Source of the DNA: Limnoglobus roseus
GTDB lineage: Bacteria > Planctomycetota > Planctomycetia > Gemmatales > Gemmataceae
NCBI RefSeq assembly: GCF_008254045.1
Contig: NZ_CP042425.1
Span: 5,518,001-5,582,000, forward strand
DNA length: 64,000 nt
Direction of reading: 5' to 3'
Made by a program: the position numbers and the translations under genes. Position 1 is the stretch's first letter. Every line of letters begins with the position of its first letter. Under the pieces are notes generated by a model. It was not told the DNA's origin. It was given only the letters and a program-made list of their open reading frames with translations, and ran no database searches. Shown piece after piece: positions 53,636 through 63,729 of the stretch.

Positions 53636-56600
53636 TCGACACCAAAGCCCTCGTCCCGCAGTTGCAGAAGCAGGTGGAGTTGCTGACCGAAGACCTGCTC
53701 GTGCAGGCCCGGACCGTCGCCGCCGTGACGACGTTCCTCCGGGAACACTTCGACAAAGCCGTCGAGAGCGGGCGGCTGTCCCAGAGCTTCGAGGAGTGGT
53801 CGGAGGACTACCTCGAACAGGTGGCCGTGTCGTGGGTGCTGTCTTGCGTGTTCGTGCGGTTCCTCGAAGACAACCACCTGATCGACGAGTGCTGGATCGC
53901 CGGGGAGGGGGACCGGGGCAAACTGGCCGACGGTCACTACGAAATCTACTTCCGCAGCTACCCGCACGACTCGGACCGGGAGTACCTGAAGTATGCCTTC
54001 CGGGAGGTGGGCAAAATCCCGGCGGCGAAGGAGTTGTTCGACGACGAGAAGACGCCCCTGTGGGCGGTTGATCCGAGCGGCGACGCCGCCCGCCGCCTGC
54101 TGCTGTTCTTCAAGGAGATCGACGCCGAACGGGGCGGGCTGAAGCGGCAATTCGACACCCGTGAGACGCAGGTGATCGCCGACATCGCCGAGAAGCTGGC
54201 TCCGCAGGCCCAGTTCCTCGGCGACCTGTACCAGGACTTGTCGGAACACGCCCGGAAGAAGTACGCCCTGCTGCAAACCCCGGAGTTCGTGCAGCAGTTC
54301 ATCCTCGACCGCACCCTCACGCCCGCTATCGACGAGTTCGGGCTGAAGGGGCTGCGACTCATCGACCCGTCGTGCGGGTCGGGGCACTTCCTGCTCGGCG
54401 CATTCGACCGGCTCTTCGCCCTGTGGATGAAGCCCGAAAACGGCGTGAACAACCCGGTCGTCGCCGCCCAGAACGCCCTCGACAGCCTGTTCGGGGTGGA
54501 CATCAATCCGTTCGCCATCGCCATCACCCGATTCCGAATGCTGGTGGCGGCGGTGCGGGCGTGCGGCATCAACCGGCTCCACCAGCAGAGCTACGCCTGG
54601 AAGCTGAACCTCGCCGTGGGCGACAGCCTGCTGCGGGGGAGTCGGCCCATGTTCGGCGACGTGCGCACCCGCATCATGGTGCAACAGGAGATCGAGTTCG
54701 AGCCGGTTCAGAAACTGCGGACGGAAGACCCGAAAGCTGCTAACGACATTCTCGACCGTGGCTTCCACGTTGTCGTCGGCAACCCGCCATACATCACGGT
54801 GAAAGATAAGGCACAGAGCCAGAACTACCGAGAGGTGTACAGCACCTGTCACCGTCAATTTTCGCTCGGTGTGCCCTTCACCCAGCGGTTCTGGGACTTG
54901 GCGATCCGAAAGGGCGAGCCAATCAAGGCGAGTGGCGAGGCGGTAAGTCCGTCGGCGGGTTTCATCGGGATGATTACCGCCAACTCGTTCATGAAACGGG
55001 AGTTCGGCAAGAAGTTGATCGAGGAGTTTTTCCCCAAGACCGACCTCACACACATCATCGACACCTCTGGTGCGTTCATCCCTGGACACGGCACGCCGAC
55101 GGTGATCCTCTTCGGACGTGCCCGCAAGCCGGTTAGCAGTACCATGCGGGCTGTGCTCGGCATCAAGGGTGAGCCGACGACTCCAGACGACCCAGCGAAA
55201 GGGCTAGTTTGGCAGTCAATCCTTCAGCAGATCGACAACGGCGGGGTGCAGGATGAGTTCACGTCCACTGCGGACGTGGGAAGGGATGCGTTCGCAAGCC
55301 ACCCGTGGAGTATTGGTGGAGGCGGGGCGGCAGATGTGATGGAACGAATTGAAGAAAACAGCATCGGCCAGCTTGGGCCATTAACCATCGCTATGGGCCG
55401 GGTTGCTCACACTGGTAGTGACGAGGTGTATCTGGCTGACAAGTCTGCGCTAAGCCGAAATATGATACCGGCTGACAACATTGCTACGTTTGTTGATGGA
55501 AGCTGTGTTCGTGATTGGATGGTGTGCTATCCCACTTCGGCATTATTCCCATACGGGACCAACTACGCCCCGTTGAGTGAGAATTCGATTGCCCAGGTGT
55601 TCAAGTGCCTATGGCCATTCCGGGATCAACTGTGGCAGCGGCGTGAGCCGAATGGCACGCACAGAGAGATCGGGAAAACGTGGTTCGAGTATTCCCGCTT
55701 TCACCCTGAACGGTTCGTGGGACGCTGTATCACGATGGCATTCGTTGCTACTCACAATCATTTTTCCTTAGACGAAGGAGGAAAGGTTTTCAATCGACAT
55801 GCTCCGATCATCAAGCTGCCTGCTGACGCCACCGACGACGATCACTTCGCTCTGCTCGGCCTCCTCAACTGCTCAACCGCCTGCTTCTGGATGAAGCAGA
55901 ACTTCCAGACCAAGGGCAGCAGCGGTATCGGTCGTGGAATCTATGACGAGAAATGGGAGGCGTTCTACGAGCATACCGGAACTGGCTTGGAACGCTTTCC
56001 GATTTGCGCCAGCAAGCCTACGGCATTGGCTTACCGACTCGACCAGAGTGCCCAACGGCTCGCTCGGTTGTCGCCCGACCGCATCCTTGCGACCTGGGAC
56101 GGGAGGACTGACCTGGGACAATTGCTTCGAGACGCCGAGTACGACTCGGTGACGGTTCGCATGGAGATGATTTCCCTTCAGGAAGAACTCGATTGGCGGT
56201 GCTACGAACACTACGGCTTGTGGGAAGACCCGGAAGTGTACGACGGTGAGGGGTACGAGGCGCTGAACCTCGGCGAGCGGGCCTTCGAGATCGTCATGGC
56301 CCGGCAGATGGCACAGGGGAAACTGAAGACGGCGTGGTTCGACCGGCACGGCTCGACGCCGATCACCGAACTTCCGGCCCACTGGCAGCCAGCCTACCGC
56401 AAGATGGTTGAGCGGCGCATCCAGGCCATCGGCATGAACAAGGAAATCGCCCTGATCGAGAAGCCGGAGTATAAGCGGCGATGGAACACCGAGGCGTGGG
56501 ACGCACAGCAGCAGCGGGCACTGGAGAACTGGCTCCTCGACCGACTCGAAACGCCGAAGTACCGTAAGGGGACCAAGGACCGGCCCGAACTGACCACCAC

Positions 56601-57309
56601 GGCGCAGATGGCAGACGTGGCCAGTGCCGACGCTGAGTTCCTGCAAGTCGCCGCCCTGTATCGGGGCCGACCGGACTTCGACGTGGCCGCTCTCGTGGCC
56701 GAACTGGTGGAGGCCGAATCGGTCCCGATGCTGCCAATCCTGCGGTACAAGCCTGCGGGCCTGCGGAAGCGGGAGGTGTGGGAGCGGACGTGGGACTTGC
56801 AACGGCAGCAGGACGCCGGGGAAGATGGGGGCGACATCCCCGTGCCGCCGAAGTACGGCTCGACCGACTTCCTGAAGCCCGACTACTGGCGGCTGCGGGG
56901 CAAGCTCGACGTGCCCAAGGAGCGGTGGGTGAGTTACCCGCACTGCTCCACTGACAGTGACCCGACGCTCGTAGTCGGGTGGGCCGGGTGGAATCACCTG
57001 GAGCAGGCGACGGCCCTGATCGCCTACTACGACACCCGCAAGCGGGAGGGGTGGGACGCCAAACGCCTCACCCCGCTCCTGGCGGGCCTCGACCAACTGC
57101 TGCCGTGGATTCACCAGTGGCACACGGAGATCGACGCCGAGTTCGGGGAGACGGCGGGCCAGTCGTTCCAGGCGATGCTGGCCCACGACGCCCACGAACT
57201 CGGCCTGACGCTCGAAGCCGTGCGCACCTGGACGCCGCCGGAGAAGACCCGCAAGGCCCGGACGCCGGGAAAGAAGAAGGCCCCCGCCGGAGAGCAAGAC
57301 GATGCCTGA
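53632..57309 (+). CDS. pglX: BREX type 2 adenine-specific DNA methyltransferase PglX
   Basis: 1,225 residues from ATG 53632 (ATGA overlap with pglW). N6-adenine methylase: motif I LIDPSCGSGHFLLGAFD near 243-258, motif IV VVVGNPPYITVKDK with catalytic NPPY near 383-386. The target-recognition part follows, about 520-820, where base composition becomes visibly richer in A and T and codons less biased than before and after. C-terminal helical region includes VGWAGWNHLEQATALIAYYD. In BREX, PglX methylates host DNA for self-recognition and is needed for phage exclusion. Stop overlaps pglY by eight bases. Confidence 0.95.
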   Translation: MIDTKALVPQLQKQVELLTEDLLVQARTVAAVTTFLREHFDKAVESGRLSQSFEEWSEDYLEQVAVSWVLSCVFVRFLEDNHLIDECWIAGEGDRGKLADGHYEIYFRSYPHDSDREYLKYAFREVGKIPAAKELFDDEKTPLWAVDPSGDAARRLLLFFKEIDAERGGLKRQFDTRETQVIADIAEKLAPQAQFLGDLYQDLSEHARKKYALLQTPEFVQQFILDRTLTPAIDEFGLKGLRLIDPSCGSGHFLLGAFDRLFALWMKPENGVNNPVVAAQNALDSLFGVDINPFAIAITRFRMLVAAVRACGINRLHQQSYAWKLNLAVGDSLLRGSRPMFGDVRTRIMVQQEIEFEPVQKLRTEDPKAANDILDRGFHVVVGNPPYITVKDKAQSQNYREVYSTCHRQFSLGVPFTQRFWDLAIRKGEPIKASGEAVSPSAGFIGMITANSFMKREFGKKLIEEFFPKTDLTHIIDTSGAFIPGHGTPTVILFGRARKPVSSTMRAVLGIKGEPTTPDDPAKGLVWQSILQQIDNGGVQDEFTSTADVGRDAFASHPWSIGGGGAADVMERIEENSIGQLGPLTIAMGRVAHTGSDEVYLADKSALSRNMIPADNIATFVDGSCVRDWMVCYPTSALFPYGTNYAPLSENSIAQVFKCLWPFRDQLWQRREPNGTHREIGKTWFEYSRFHPERFVGRCITMAFVATHNHFSLDEGGKVFNRHAPIIKLPADATDDDHFALLGLLNCSTACFWMKQNFQTKGSSGIGRGIYDEKWEAFYEHTGTGLERFPICASKPTALAYRLDQSAQRLARLSPDRILATWDGRTDLGQLLRDAEYDSVTVRMEMISLQEELDWRCYEHYGLWEDPEVYDGEGYEALNLGERAFEIVMARQMAQGKLKTAWFDRHGSTPITELPAHWQPAYRKMVERRIQAIGMNKEIALIEKPEYKRRWNTEAWDAQQQRALENWLLDRLETPKYRKGTKDRPELTTTAQMADVASADAEFLQVAALYRGRPDFDVAALVAELVEAESVPMLPILRYKPAGLRKREVWERTWDLQRQQDAGEDGGDIPVPPKYGSTDFLKPDYWRLRGKLDVPKERWVSYPHCSTDSDPTLVVGWAGWNHLEQATALIAYYDTRKREGWDAKRLTPLLAGLDQLLPWIHQWHTEIDAEFGETAGQSFQAMLAHDAHELGLTLEAVRTWTPPEKTRKARTPGKKKAPAGEQDDA

Positions 57310-60300
57310 GAAGCTCATCAGCGACTTGCTCGATCTGCCGGAGAAGGTCCGCAAGGGGGACTTCGTTCTCAACTTGTCGAAGGGCGTGACCGAGCCGGAC
57401 AAGACGCTGGAGCAGTACGTCGTCACGCCCCAACTGGTGGCGTGCTTCGACGACGCCCTGGGGTTCATCCGCCAAGCGGTCGAGTCGGTCAACAGCAAGG
57501 CGTGCTACCTGCACGGCAGCTTCGGGGCCGGGAAGTCGCACTTCATGGCGGTGCTGCACCTGCTGCTCCAGCACAACCCCGCCGTGCGGAACATCGCCGA
57601 GTTGGCGAAGCTGTTCGACGCCCACCGAAAGGACAACCACGGGTGGGTCGAGAGCAAGAAGTTCCTGCTCGTGCCGTACCACATGATCGGCGCTCGCAGC
57701 ATGGAGTCGGCGATCCTGGGCGGGTACGTCGATCATGTGATGGCCGTCCACCCGACGGCCCCGCTCCCCGGCGTGTATCTGGCCGACGAAATCTTTAAGA
57801 ACGCCCAGCAGCACCGGAAGGCGCTGGGGGACGACAAGTTCTTCGAGCAACTGAACCAGAGGCAGAAGGGTGGCGGGACGGGGTGGGGCAAGCTGGCCAA
57901 GGGGTGGGATGCGGCCCGCTTCGACGCCGCCCTCGAAGCGCCGCCGATGAGTGAGGAGCGGAGCCGGTTGGTCGGCGACTTGGTGCAGTTCATCTTCCCG
58001 GCGTTCAAGGGCATCGCCCAGAGTAAGGACGAAGCCTACGTCGATCTGGACGTGGGGCTGTCGGTCATCAGCGTTCACGCCAAGGCGCTCGGCTACGACG
58101 GGCTGATCCTGTTCCTGGACGAACTCATCCTGTGGCTGGCCAGCCACGCCGCCGACATCGGGTTCCTGCAAACCGAGGGGAACAAGCTGGCCAAGCTGGT
58201 CGAGTCCCGGAAGGCCGAGCGGCCCGTGCCGATCATCAGCTTCGTGGCCCGGCAGCGGGACTTGCGGGACTTGATCGGGGAGAACGTGACCGGGGTGGAG
58301 CAACTGAACTTCTCCGACGTGCTGAGCCACTGGGAGGGGCGGTTCCACACCATCACGCTCGAAGACCGCAACCTGCCGGTCATCGCCCAGAAGCGGGTTC
58401 TCAAGCCCCGGAACGATGCGTGCCGGGCCGAGTTGGAGGAGTCGTTCGAGAAGACGGCCCAGGTGCGGGCCGAGATCATGGAGGTGCTGCTGACACGGGA
58501 GTCCGACCGGACCATGTTCAAGATGGTCTACCCGTTCAGCCCGGCCCTGATCCAGGCGCTGGTGGCGGTGTCGAGCGCCCTGCAACGGGAGCGGACCGCC
58601 CTCAAGATCATGCTGCAACTGCTCGTCAACCGGCGGGACACCCTGCGGCTGGGGGACGTGATCCCGCTCGGCGACCTGTGGGACGTGGTGGCACACGGCG
58701 ATGAGGCGTTCACCGACGTGATGCGGCTGAACTTCGAGAACGCCAAGAAGCTGTACCAATACAAGTTGTTGCCGATGTTGCTTCAACAGCCCGAAGTGAA
58801 TCTCGACCTCGAAGTGGATCGGGAACGGGCCAAGACGGACACCGACGTGGCCCAGAGGCTTCAAAGGTTCGAGAACGACGACCGGCTGGTGAAGAGCCTG
58901 CTGCTGTGCGCCCTGGTCCATGGCGTCGAGACGCTGAAGAACATGACTTGCGTGCGGCTGGCGGCGCTCAACCACGGGACGATCCGCTCCCGCATTCCGG
59001 GGCGGGAGCATCAGGTGGTGGCCCAGAAGCTCCGCACCTGGGCGGGCGTGGTCGGCGAGATTCGGGTGGGCGACGAGCCGACCAACCCCACGGTGTCGCT
59101 GCAACTGTCGGGCGTGGACACCGAGACGATCATCGAGTCGGCCAAGACGTTCGACAACATCGGAACCCGCCAGTTCAAGATTCGGCAGATGCTGTTCCAG
59201 TCGCTCGGCGTGCCCGAACAGGACGACCTGTTCATGTCGCACTCGTTCGTGTGGCGGGGCGGCAAGCGGTCGTGCGACCTGCTGTTCACCAACGTCCGCA
59301 CCCTGCCGGACGAGTCGCTCCGCTCGACGGATGACTGGAAGCTGATTATCGACTTCCCGTTCGACACCGAGGGGCACTCCCCGGTGGAGGACTTGGACCG
59401 GCTCGACAAGTTCAAGGAGAAGTCCGAGCGGCAGCGGACGCTCGTGTGGCTCCCGGCGTTCTTCTCGACCCGCACCCAGGCGGAACTGGCGAAACTCGTC
59501 GTGATCGACCGCCTGCTGCTAGGAAACAACCTCGAACAGCACTCCAAGCACCTGTCGATGCAGGACCGGGAGACGGCCCGGCTCCTGTTGAAGAACCAGC
59601 AGAGCGCCCTGTCCCAGCGGCTCTTGCAGGCCGTGGAAGCGGCGTATGCCATCCGCTCCGAGCCGACCCCCGGAACGCTGGACGCCTCGTTCGACATGTC
59701 CGAGTCGCACTTCCAGTCGCTGTACCCGACCCTCGTGTTGCAGAGGCCCGTGGGGGCGAACCTCGGCGAGGCGTTGCAGCACCTGCTCGATCAGGCGCTG
59801 TCGCACCAGTTCCCCAAGCACCCGAAGTTCGGCCAGGAGGTCAAGCTCGGCAAAGACCTGCGGCAGGTTCTCGAAGTCTGCCAGGAAGCGGCCCGCACGC
59901 CGGACCGCCGGGTGTTCGTCGAGGACAAGGGTGTGCGGCTCAAGCTCCGCAACATCTGCAACCCGCTCGACCTGGGCCAGATGTCGGAGACGCACTTCGT
60001 CCTGGACGACAACTGGAAGAACCACTTCAACCGGATGCTGGCCCAGTCGGGCCAACCGCACCCCACGGCGGCGGACCTGCGGCGGTGGACCGACCAGCCG
60101 GACGACCGGGGCTTGCAGCGGGAGGTCCAGAACCTGCTGATCCTGGTGTACGCCGACCAGACGAACCGCTCGTTCGTGCGCTACGGCAGCAACTACACGC
60201 CCGGCCTGGACGACCTCCCGAACGAGTTGGAACTTCAGGAGCAAACCCTGCCCGACCTGAAGGACTGGGGCGAGGCCGTGTCACGGGTCGCCGACCTTCT

Positions 60301-61018
60301 CGGCCACGCCGTCTCGAAGCTGCTGAACGCCTCCAACCTCGCCACGCTCGCCGCCAAGGTGAACGAGAGCGTCGTCGAGTTCAAGGCCGACTGCGAGAGC
60401 CTGCCGGACCGCCTGCAACTGGTGATGAAGAACCTGGGCGTGCCGGAAGCCGAGTTCGGGAAGTGCGACCGGGTGAAAACCGCCAGGGCGGTGAAGACCG
60501 TCCTGGCCGCTGCGGAGAACAAGGAGCCGACGGCGTTGGTGGGAACCCTTGCCCAGGCGAAGCTCGAAACGAACGCCACGGCGATGGGGAAGAGCCTCAA
60601 GTCGGCCAAGGCGATCCTTGAGTGCCTGCGGGCGACCCGCTGGGACTTGTTCGCCGCCGTCGCCCAAATCCAGGACCAGCGGAAGACCGACGCCGCCCTG
60701 CTGATCCGGGACGTGTGCGGGTGGCTCAAGACCGACGAACACGCCCTGGCGGGCGGCTTGGCCAGCAAGTTGTCCGAGGCGGAAGGCCGGGCGATCAAGT
60801 TGCTGACGCCCCCACGGGTCGTGGACCCGACGCCGCAGTTGCCGCCGCTCGACCCGCCGAAGCCGAAGCCCGGCTGGAAGCCGGTCGGGACGGGCGGCAA
60901 GTCCCGCCTGGGCCACGACGAGTCGATTGCGGAAGCCACGGCGATCCTTCGGAAGCTGGAAGAGAACCCGAAGCTCAGGCTCACCATCCAGTGGACCCTG
61001 GAGGAGGAGTCGCCGTGA
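57302..61018 (+). CDS. pglY: BREX type 2 P-loop ATPase PglY (BrxC family)
   Basis: 1,238 residues. The P-loop is YLHGSFGAGKSHFMAVLHLL near residue 70-88 and a Walker B-like strand is GLILFLDELILWLASH near 265. The large helical body (for example VYPFSPALIQALVAVSSALQ, LPMLLQQPEVNLDLEVDRER) matches the BrxC/PglY family in length and order. The C-terminus has a Pro-rich linker (VDPTPQLPPLDPPKPKP). Cytosolic, essential ATPase of the BREX complex in studied systems. Overlaps both neighbours (pglX by eight, pglZ by four bases), so the operon is translationally coupled. Confidence 0.93.
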   Translation: MPEKLISDLLDLPEKVRKGDFVLNLSKGVTEPDKTLEQYVVTPQLVACFDDALGFIRQAVESVNSKACYLHGSFGAGKSHFMAVLHLLLQHNPAVRNIAELAKLFDAHRKDNHGWVESKKFLLVPYHMIGARSMESAILGGYVDHVMAVHPTAPLPGVYLADEIFKNAQQHRKALGDDKFFEQLNQRQKGGGTGWGKLAKGWDAARFDAALEAPPMSEERSRLVGDLVQFIFPAFKGIAQSKDEAYVDLDVGLSVISVHAKALGYDGLILFLDELILWLASHAADIGFLQTEGNKLAKLVESRKAERPVPIISFVARQRDLRDLIGENVTGVEQLNFSDVLSHWEGRFHTITLEDRNLPVIAQKRVLKPRNDACRAELEESFEKTAQVRAEIMEVLLTRESDRTMFKMVYPFSPALIQALVAVSSALQRERTALKIMLQLLVNRRDTLRLGDVIPLGDLWDVVAHGDEAFTDVMRLNFENAKKLYQYKLLPMLLQQPEVNLDLEVDRERAKTDTDVAQRLQRFENDDRLVKSLLLCALVHGVETLKNMTCVRLAALNHGTIRSRIPGREHQVVAQKLRTWAGVVGEIRVGDEPTNPTVSLQLSGVDTETIIESAKTFDNIGTRQFKIRQMLFQSLGVPEQDDLFMSHSFVWRGGKRSCDLLFTNVRTLPDESLRSTDDWKLIIDFPFDTEGHSPVEDLDRLDKFKEKSERQRTLVWLPAFFSTRTQAELAKLVVIDRLLLGNNLEQHSKHLSMQDRETARLLLKNQQSALSQRLLQAVEAAYAIRSEPTPGTLDASFDMSESHFQSLYPTLVLQRPVGANLGEALQHLLDQALSHQFPKHPKFGQEVKLGKDLRQVLEVCQEAARTPDRRVFVEDKGVRLKLRNICNPLDLGQMSETHFVLDDNWKNHFNRMLAQSGQPHPTAADLRRWTDQPDDRGLQREVQNLLILVYADQTNRSFVRYGSNYTPGLDDLPNELELQEQTLPDLKDWGEAVSRVADLLGHAVSKLLNASNLATLAAKVNESVVEFKADCESLPDRLQLVMKNLGVPEAEFGKCDRVKTARAVKTVLAAAENKEPTALVGTLAQAKLETNATAMGKSLKSAKAILECLRATRWDLFAAVAQIQDQRKTDAALLIRDVCGWLKTDEHALAGGLASKLSEAEGRAIKLLTPPRVVDPTPQLPPLDPPKPKPGWKPVGTGGKSRLGHDESIAEATAILRKLEENPKLRLTIQWTLEEESP

Positions 61019-63726
61019 GCGTCGGCACACTGAGTTCGCAACAACTGCGGTCCCTCGTGGAGGACAAGTGGCAGCGGGACGCCGACGCCCTGGCCATCGG
61101 CCTTCACGTCGCCCAGCCGTGGAAGACGCCCGGCGTCGTGGACTTCGATGCGTGGAAGGCGCACGTCGTCCGGGCCGACACGGTGTTCCAGGTCCGTGAA
61201 GCCCTGCTGGACGCCGAGCGCAGCAAGGGCCGGATCATCCTGCTCACGAGGCTGCGGCAGGGAGACCTGGGCAACGACGTGATCGCACGGCTCGCCCGCA
61301 GCCGCCTGTTCGCCATCGACCACTGGGCCAGCCTGTGTTCGCTGTTCAAGGCGAAGGAACTCGACCGCTCCGTTTGTGACGCATCCCTGGCCGAGGCGCT
61401 GCTGGAGTGCGCACCCGCCGACGGGTATCCGCCCGTCTCGGCGGGGCTGCTCGACGCCGGTACGGTCTGGCGGGCCGTCTGCCGCCACGTCTTCGAGATG
61501 GGCGAACGGGAACCCGACCTCGTGACGCTGCTCCTCTGGGCGACGAACCCGACCGCCTCGGCCCGGTACACGAACGTCGGCGACGACCTGCGGGCCAGCC
61601 TGCGGGAACGGCTGGTCACCAACCTCGGCGAGGCGGCGGATGCGATCCTGCGGTTCGTGGACTGCCAAGCGGGGGGCGAGGCCCTCGCCCTGGCCGTGGC
61701 TTGTCAGGTCGTCTTCGGGGACGGCGACGAGGGCGTGCTGGACGCCGCCGCCGCCCGCATGGAGCAGTACCACGACAACAGACCGATCTCGAAACACGTT
61801 GGCCGGGCGCTCGGTCGCACCGCCAACGAAGCCATCGCCGACCTGGACCGGAGCGACGACCCCCGGCTGGCCCAACAGCACCTGCAACGGGCCGACGAAC
61901 TGCTCCGGCAGTTCCGGTGTGACGAGTACGCCCATCGCAGCCGCCTGACGCTCCTGGGCTACGAGCAGCGACTCGGTCGCTTCGGCACGCAAGTCACGAC
62001 CGCCCTGGCCGACCTCACGCCTGACGCCATCCGCCGGTGCGAGCAACTTCAACGGGAGATCGCCGCCCACCGCCGGGCCAAGATCGGGCAGCGGACGGAC
62101 CAACTCTCCCGCACCGAGATGACGCTGCGGCTGTTGCGGTGGCTCGATGCGCCGGGTCCGGTGGCCCTCTCCTTCGGGGAAATGGCGAACGCCTACCGCA
62201 AGGAGTTGGCGTTCGCAGACTGGGCACGGGAGTCGGTCTGCCGGGGCGAGGACGTGCCCGCCCTGACGACCGCTTACCAGCAACTCGACCGAACGGTTCT
62301 GGCCCGGCGGGAGGCGTTCAACCAGTCCTTTGCGAAGTCGCTGGCCGATTGGACGGCGACGGGTTCGACGTTCAAGGATGTGCTGGGGGTGGAGCAGGTG
62401 TTGGCCCAGTTCGTGGCCAAGGTCGCCGAAGCGGGCAACCGAGTCCTGCTGGTCGTGTTGGACGGCATGAGTTGGCCGGTTTGCCACGAGCTACTGGCCG
62501 ACATCCGCCACGAGCACTGGTTCGAGGCCACCCTGGAAGAGTCGTCGGCGCTCCCGGCCCCGGTCATTGCCACCGTGCCCAGCGTCACGACCTACTCCCG
62601 CACCACGCTGTTGTCGGGCGAGGTGACGAAGGGGGATTCGTCGGTCGAGAAACGCAACTTCGAGGCGAACGCCGCCCTCAAGCAAGCCTCCGACAAGCGG
62701 CATCCCCCGGTCCTGTTCCACAAGAAGGAAGTGACCGAAGGGGCCAGGGGCGTCGTCGGCGACGACTTGAGCAAGGCCATCCTTTCCACGAACAACAGGC
62801 TCGTCGGCGTCGTCATTAACGCCATCGACGACCGCCTCGGTAGCGCCCAGCAGGTGCGTGAGCAGTGGACCGTGAACCGGATCAGCCCGCTGGCAGCCAT
62901 CCTGAAGCTGGCCAGGGATTCGGGTCGGGTCGTGGTCCTCGCCAGCGACCACGGGCACGTGTGGCATCGCCCCGAAGCCAAGCTGTGTGCGGGCGATGGC
63001 GGCAGCCGGTGGCGTCCTCACGGCGGCGAAGCCCTGGACGGCGAGATCGCCGTCACGGGGGACCGGGTGCGTGAGGACGGCGGCAGCCGCTCGGTGATCG
63101 TTCCCTGGACGGAGACGATCTACTACGGCAGGCAGCAGAACGGCTATCACGGCGGGGCCACGCCGCAAGAGATGGTCTGCCCGCTCGTCATCCTGATGGA
63201 CCGGACCAGCACCTACACCGGCCTTTTCCCGTGCGAATACCCGAAGCCGGACTGGTGGACGGCCCCGCCCGTCGCCTCGGCGGTCGTGGCGGAAACTCCC
63301 GTCACCGTCCCCACGCCGAGGAAGCCGGTCGGCCTGTTCGACGATCCGGTCGAGGACGACCCCAACCCCGTCGTCGCACCGGCGAAGAACCCCGTCCCGC
63401 CTCCCGTCCCCCCCGGCGGCGTCTGGCTCGACCGCTTGTTCGCATCGGCGGGCTACAAAGACCAGAAGGACTTCGTTCGCCGTCACGCCCCCGATGACGA
63501 CCTCGTGCGCCGCTGCCTGCAAGCCCTGGAGTCGAGCGGCGGCATCATGACCCCGGCGGCGTTCGCCAAGGCAGCCGACATCCCCGCCGTTCGCCTCGAC
63601 GGGCTGATCGCCCGCATTCAACGGGTGCTGAACGTGGACGGCTACGAGATTCTGACTTTCAGCCGCACGGAGAACCGTGTCGAGTTAAACGCCCCGAAAC
63701 TCAAGAGGCAGTTTGACCTGGATTGA
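61015..63726 (+). CDS. pglZ: BREX type 2 alkaline-phosphatase-superfamily protein PglZ
   Basis: 903 residues from GTG 61015, overlapping pglY's stop. An N-terminal helical region (about 1-460) precedes the PglZ phosphatase-fold domain: VLLVVLDGMSWPVCHELLAD near 477-496 supplies the first metal Asp, and VVLASDHGHVWHR near 640 and GYHGGATPQEMVCPLVILMD near 709-728 supply later Asp/His ligands. A Pro-rich linker (PVPPPVPPGG) joins a C-terminal winged-helix-like domain (about 805-900: SSGGIMTPAAFAKAADIPAV). PglZ is the hallmark protein of all BREX systems; activity is thought to be phosphatase or nuclease-like. Confidence 0.95.
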   Translation: MSVGTLSSQQLRSLVEDKWQRDADALAIGLHVAQPWKTPGVVDFDAWKAHVVRADTVFQVREALLDAERSKGRIILLTRLRQGDLGNDVIARLARSRLFAIDHWASLCSLFKAKELDRSVCDASLAEALLECAPADGYPPVSAGLLDAGTVWRAVCRHVFEMGEREPDLVTLLLWATNPTASARYTNVGDDLRASLRERLVTNLGEAADAILRFVDCQAGGEALALAVACQVVFGDGDEGVLDAAAARMEQYHDNRPISKHVGRALGRTANEAIADLDRSDDPRLAQQHLQRADELLRQFRCDEYAHRSRLTLLGYEQRLGRFGTQVTTALADLTPDAIRRCEQLQREIAAHRRAKIGQRTDQLSRTEMTLRLLRWLDAPGPVALSFGEMANAYRKELAFADWARESVCRGEDVPALTTAYQQLDRTVLARREAFNQSFAKSLADWTATGSTFKDVLGVEQVLAQFVAKVAEAGNRVLLVVLDGMSWPVCHELLADIRHEHWFEATLEESSALPAPVIATVPSVTTYSRTTLLSGEVTKGDSSVEKRNFEANAALKQASDKRHPPVLFHKKEVTEGARGVVGDDLSKAILSTNNRLVGVVINAIDDRLGSAQQVREQWTVNRISPLAAILKLARDSGRVVVLASDHGHVWHRPEAKLCAGDGGSRWRPHGGEALDGEIAVTGDRVREDGGSRSVIVPWTETIYYGRQQNGYHGGATPQEMVCPLVILMDRTSTYTGLFPCEYPKPDWWTAPPVASAVVAETPVTVPTPRKPVGLFDDPVEDDPNPVVAPAKNPVPPPVPPGGVWLDRLFASAGYKDQKDFVRRHAPDDDLVRRCLQALESSGGIMTPAAFAKAADIPAVRLDGLIARIQRVLNVDGYEILTFSRTENRVELNAPKLKRQFDLD

Positions 63727-63729
63727 GCC

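Noticed and set aside
57068-59377. 769-codon minus-strand ORF opposite pglX/pglY
   Set aside because: Shadow frame of pglY; no protein-like features.
60622-61014. Upstream extension of the pglZ frame by about 130 codons
   Set aside because: Overlaps the coding end of pglY; homology of PglZ starts at GTG 61015, coupled to the pglY stop.
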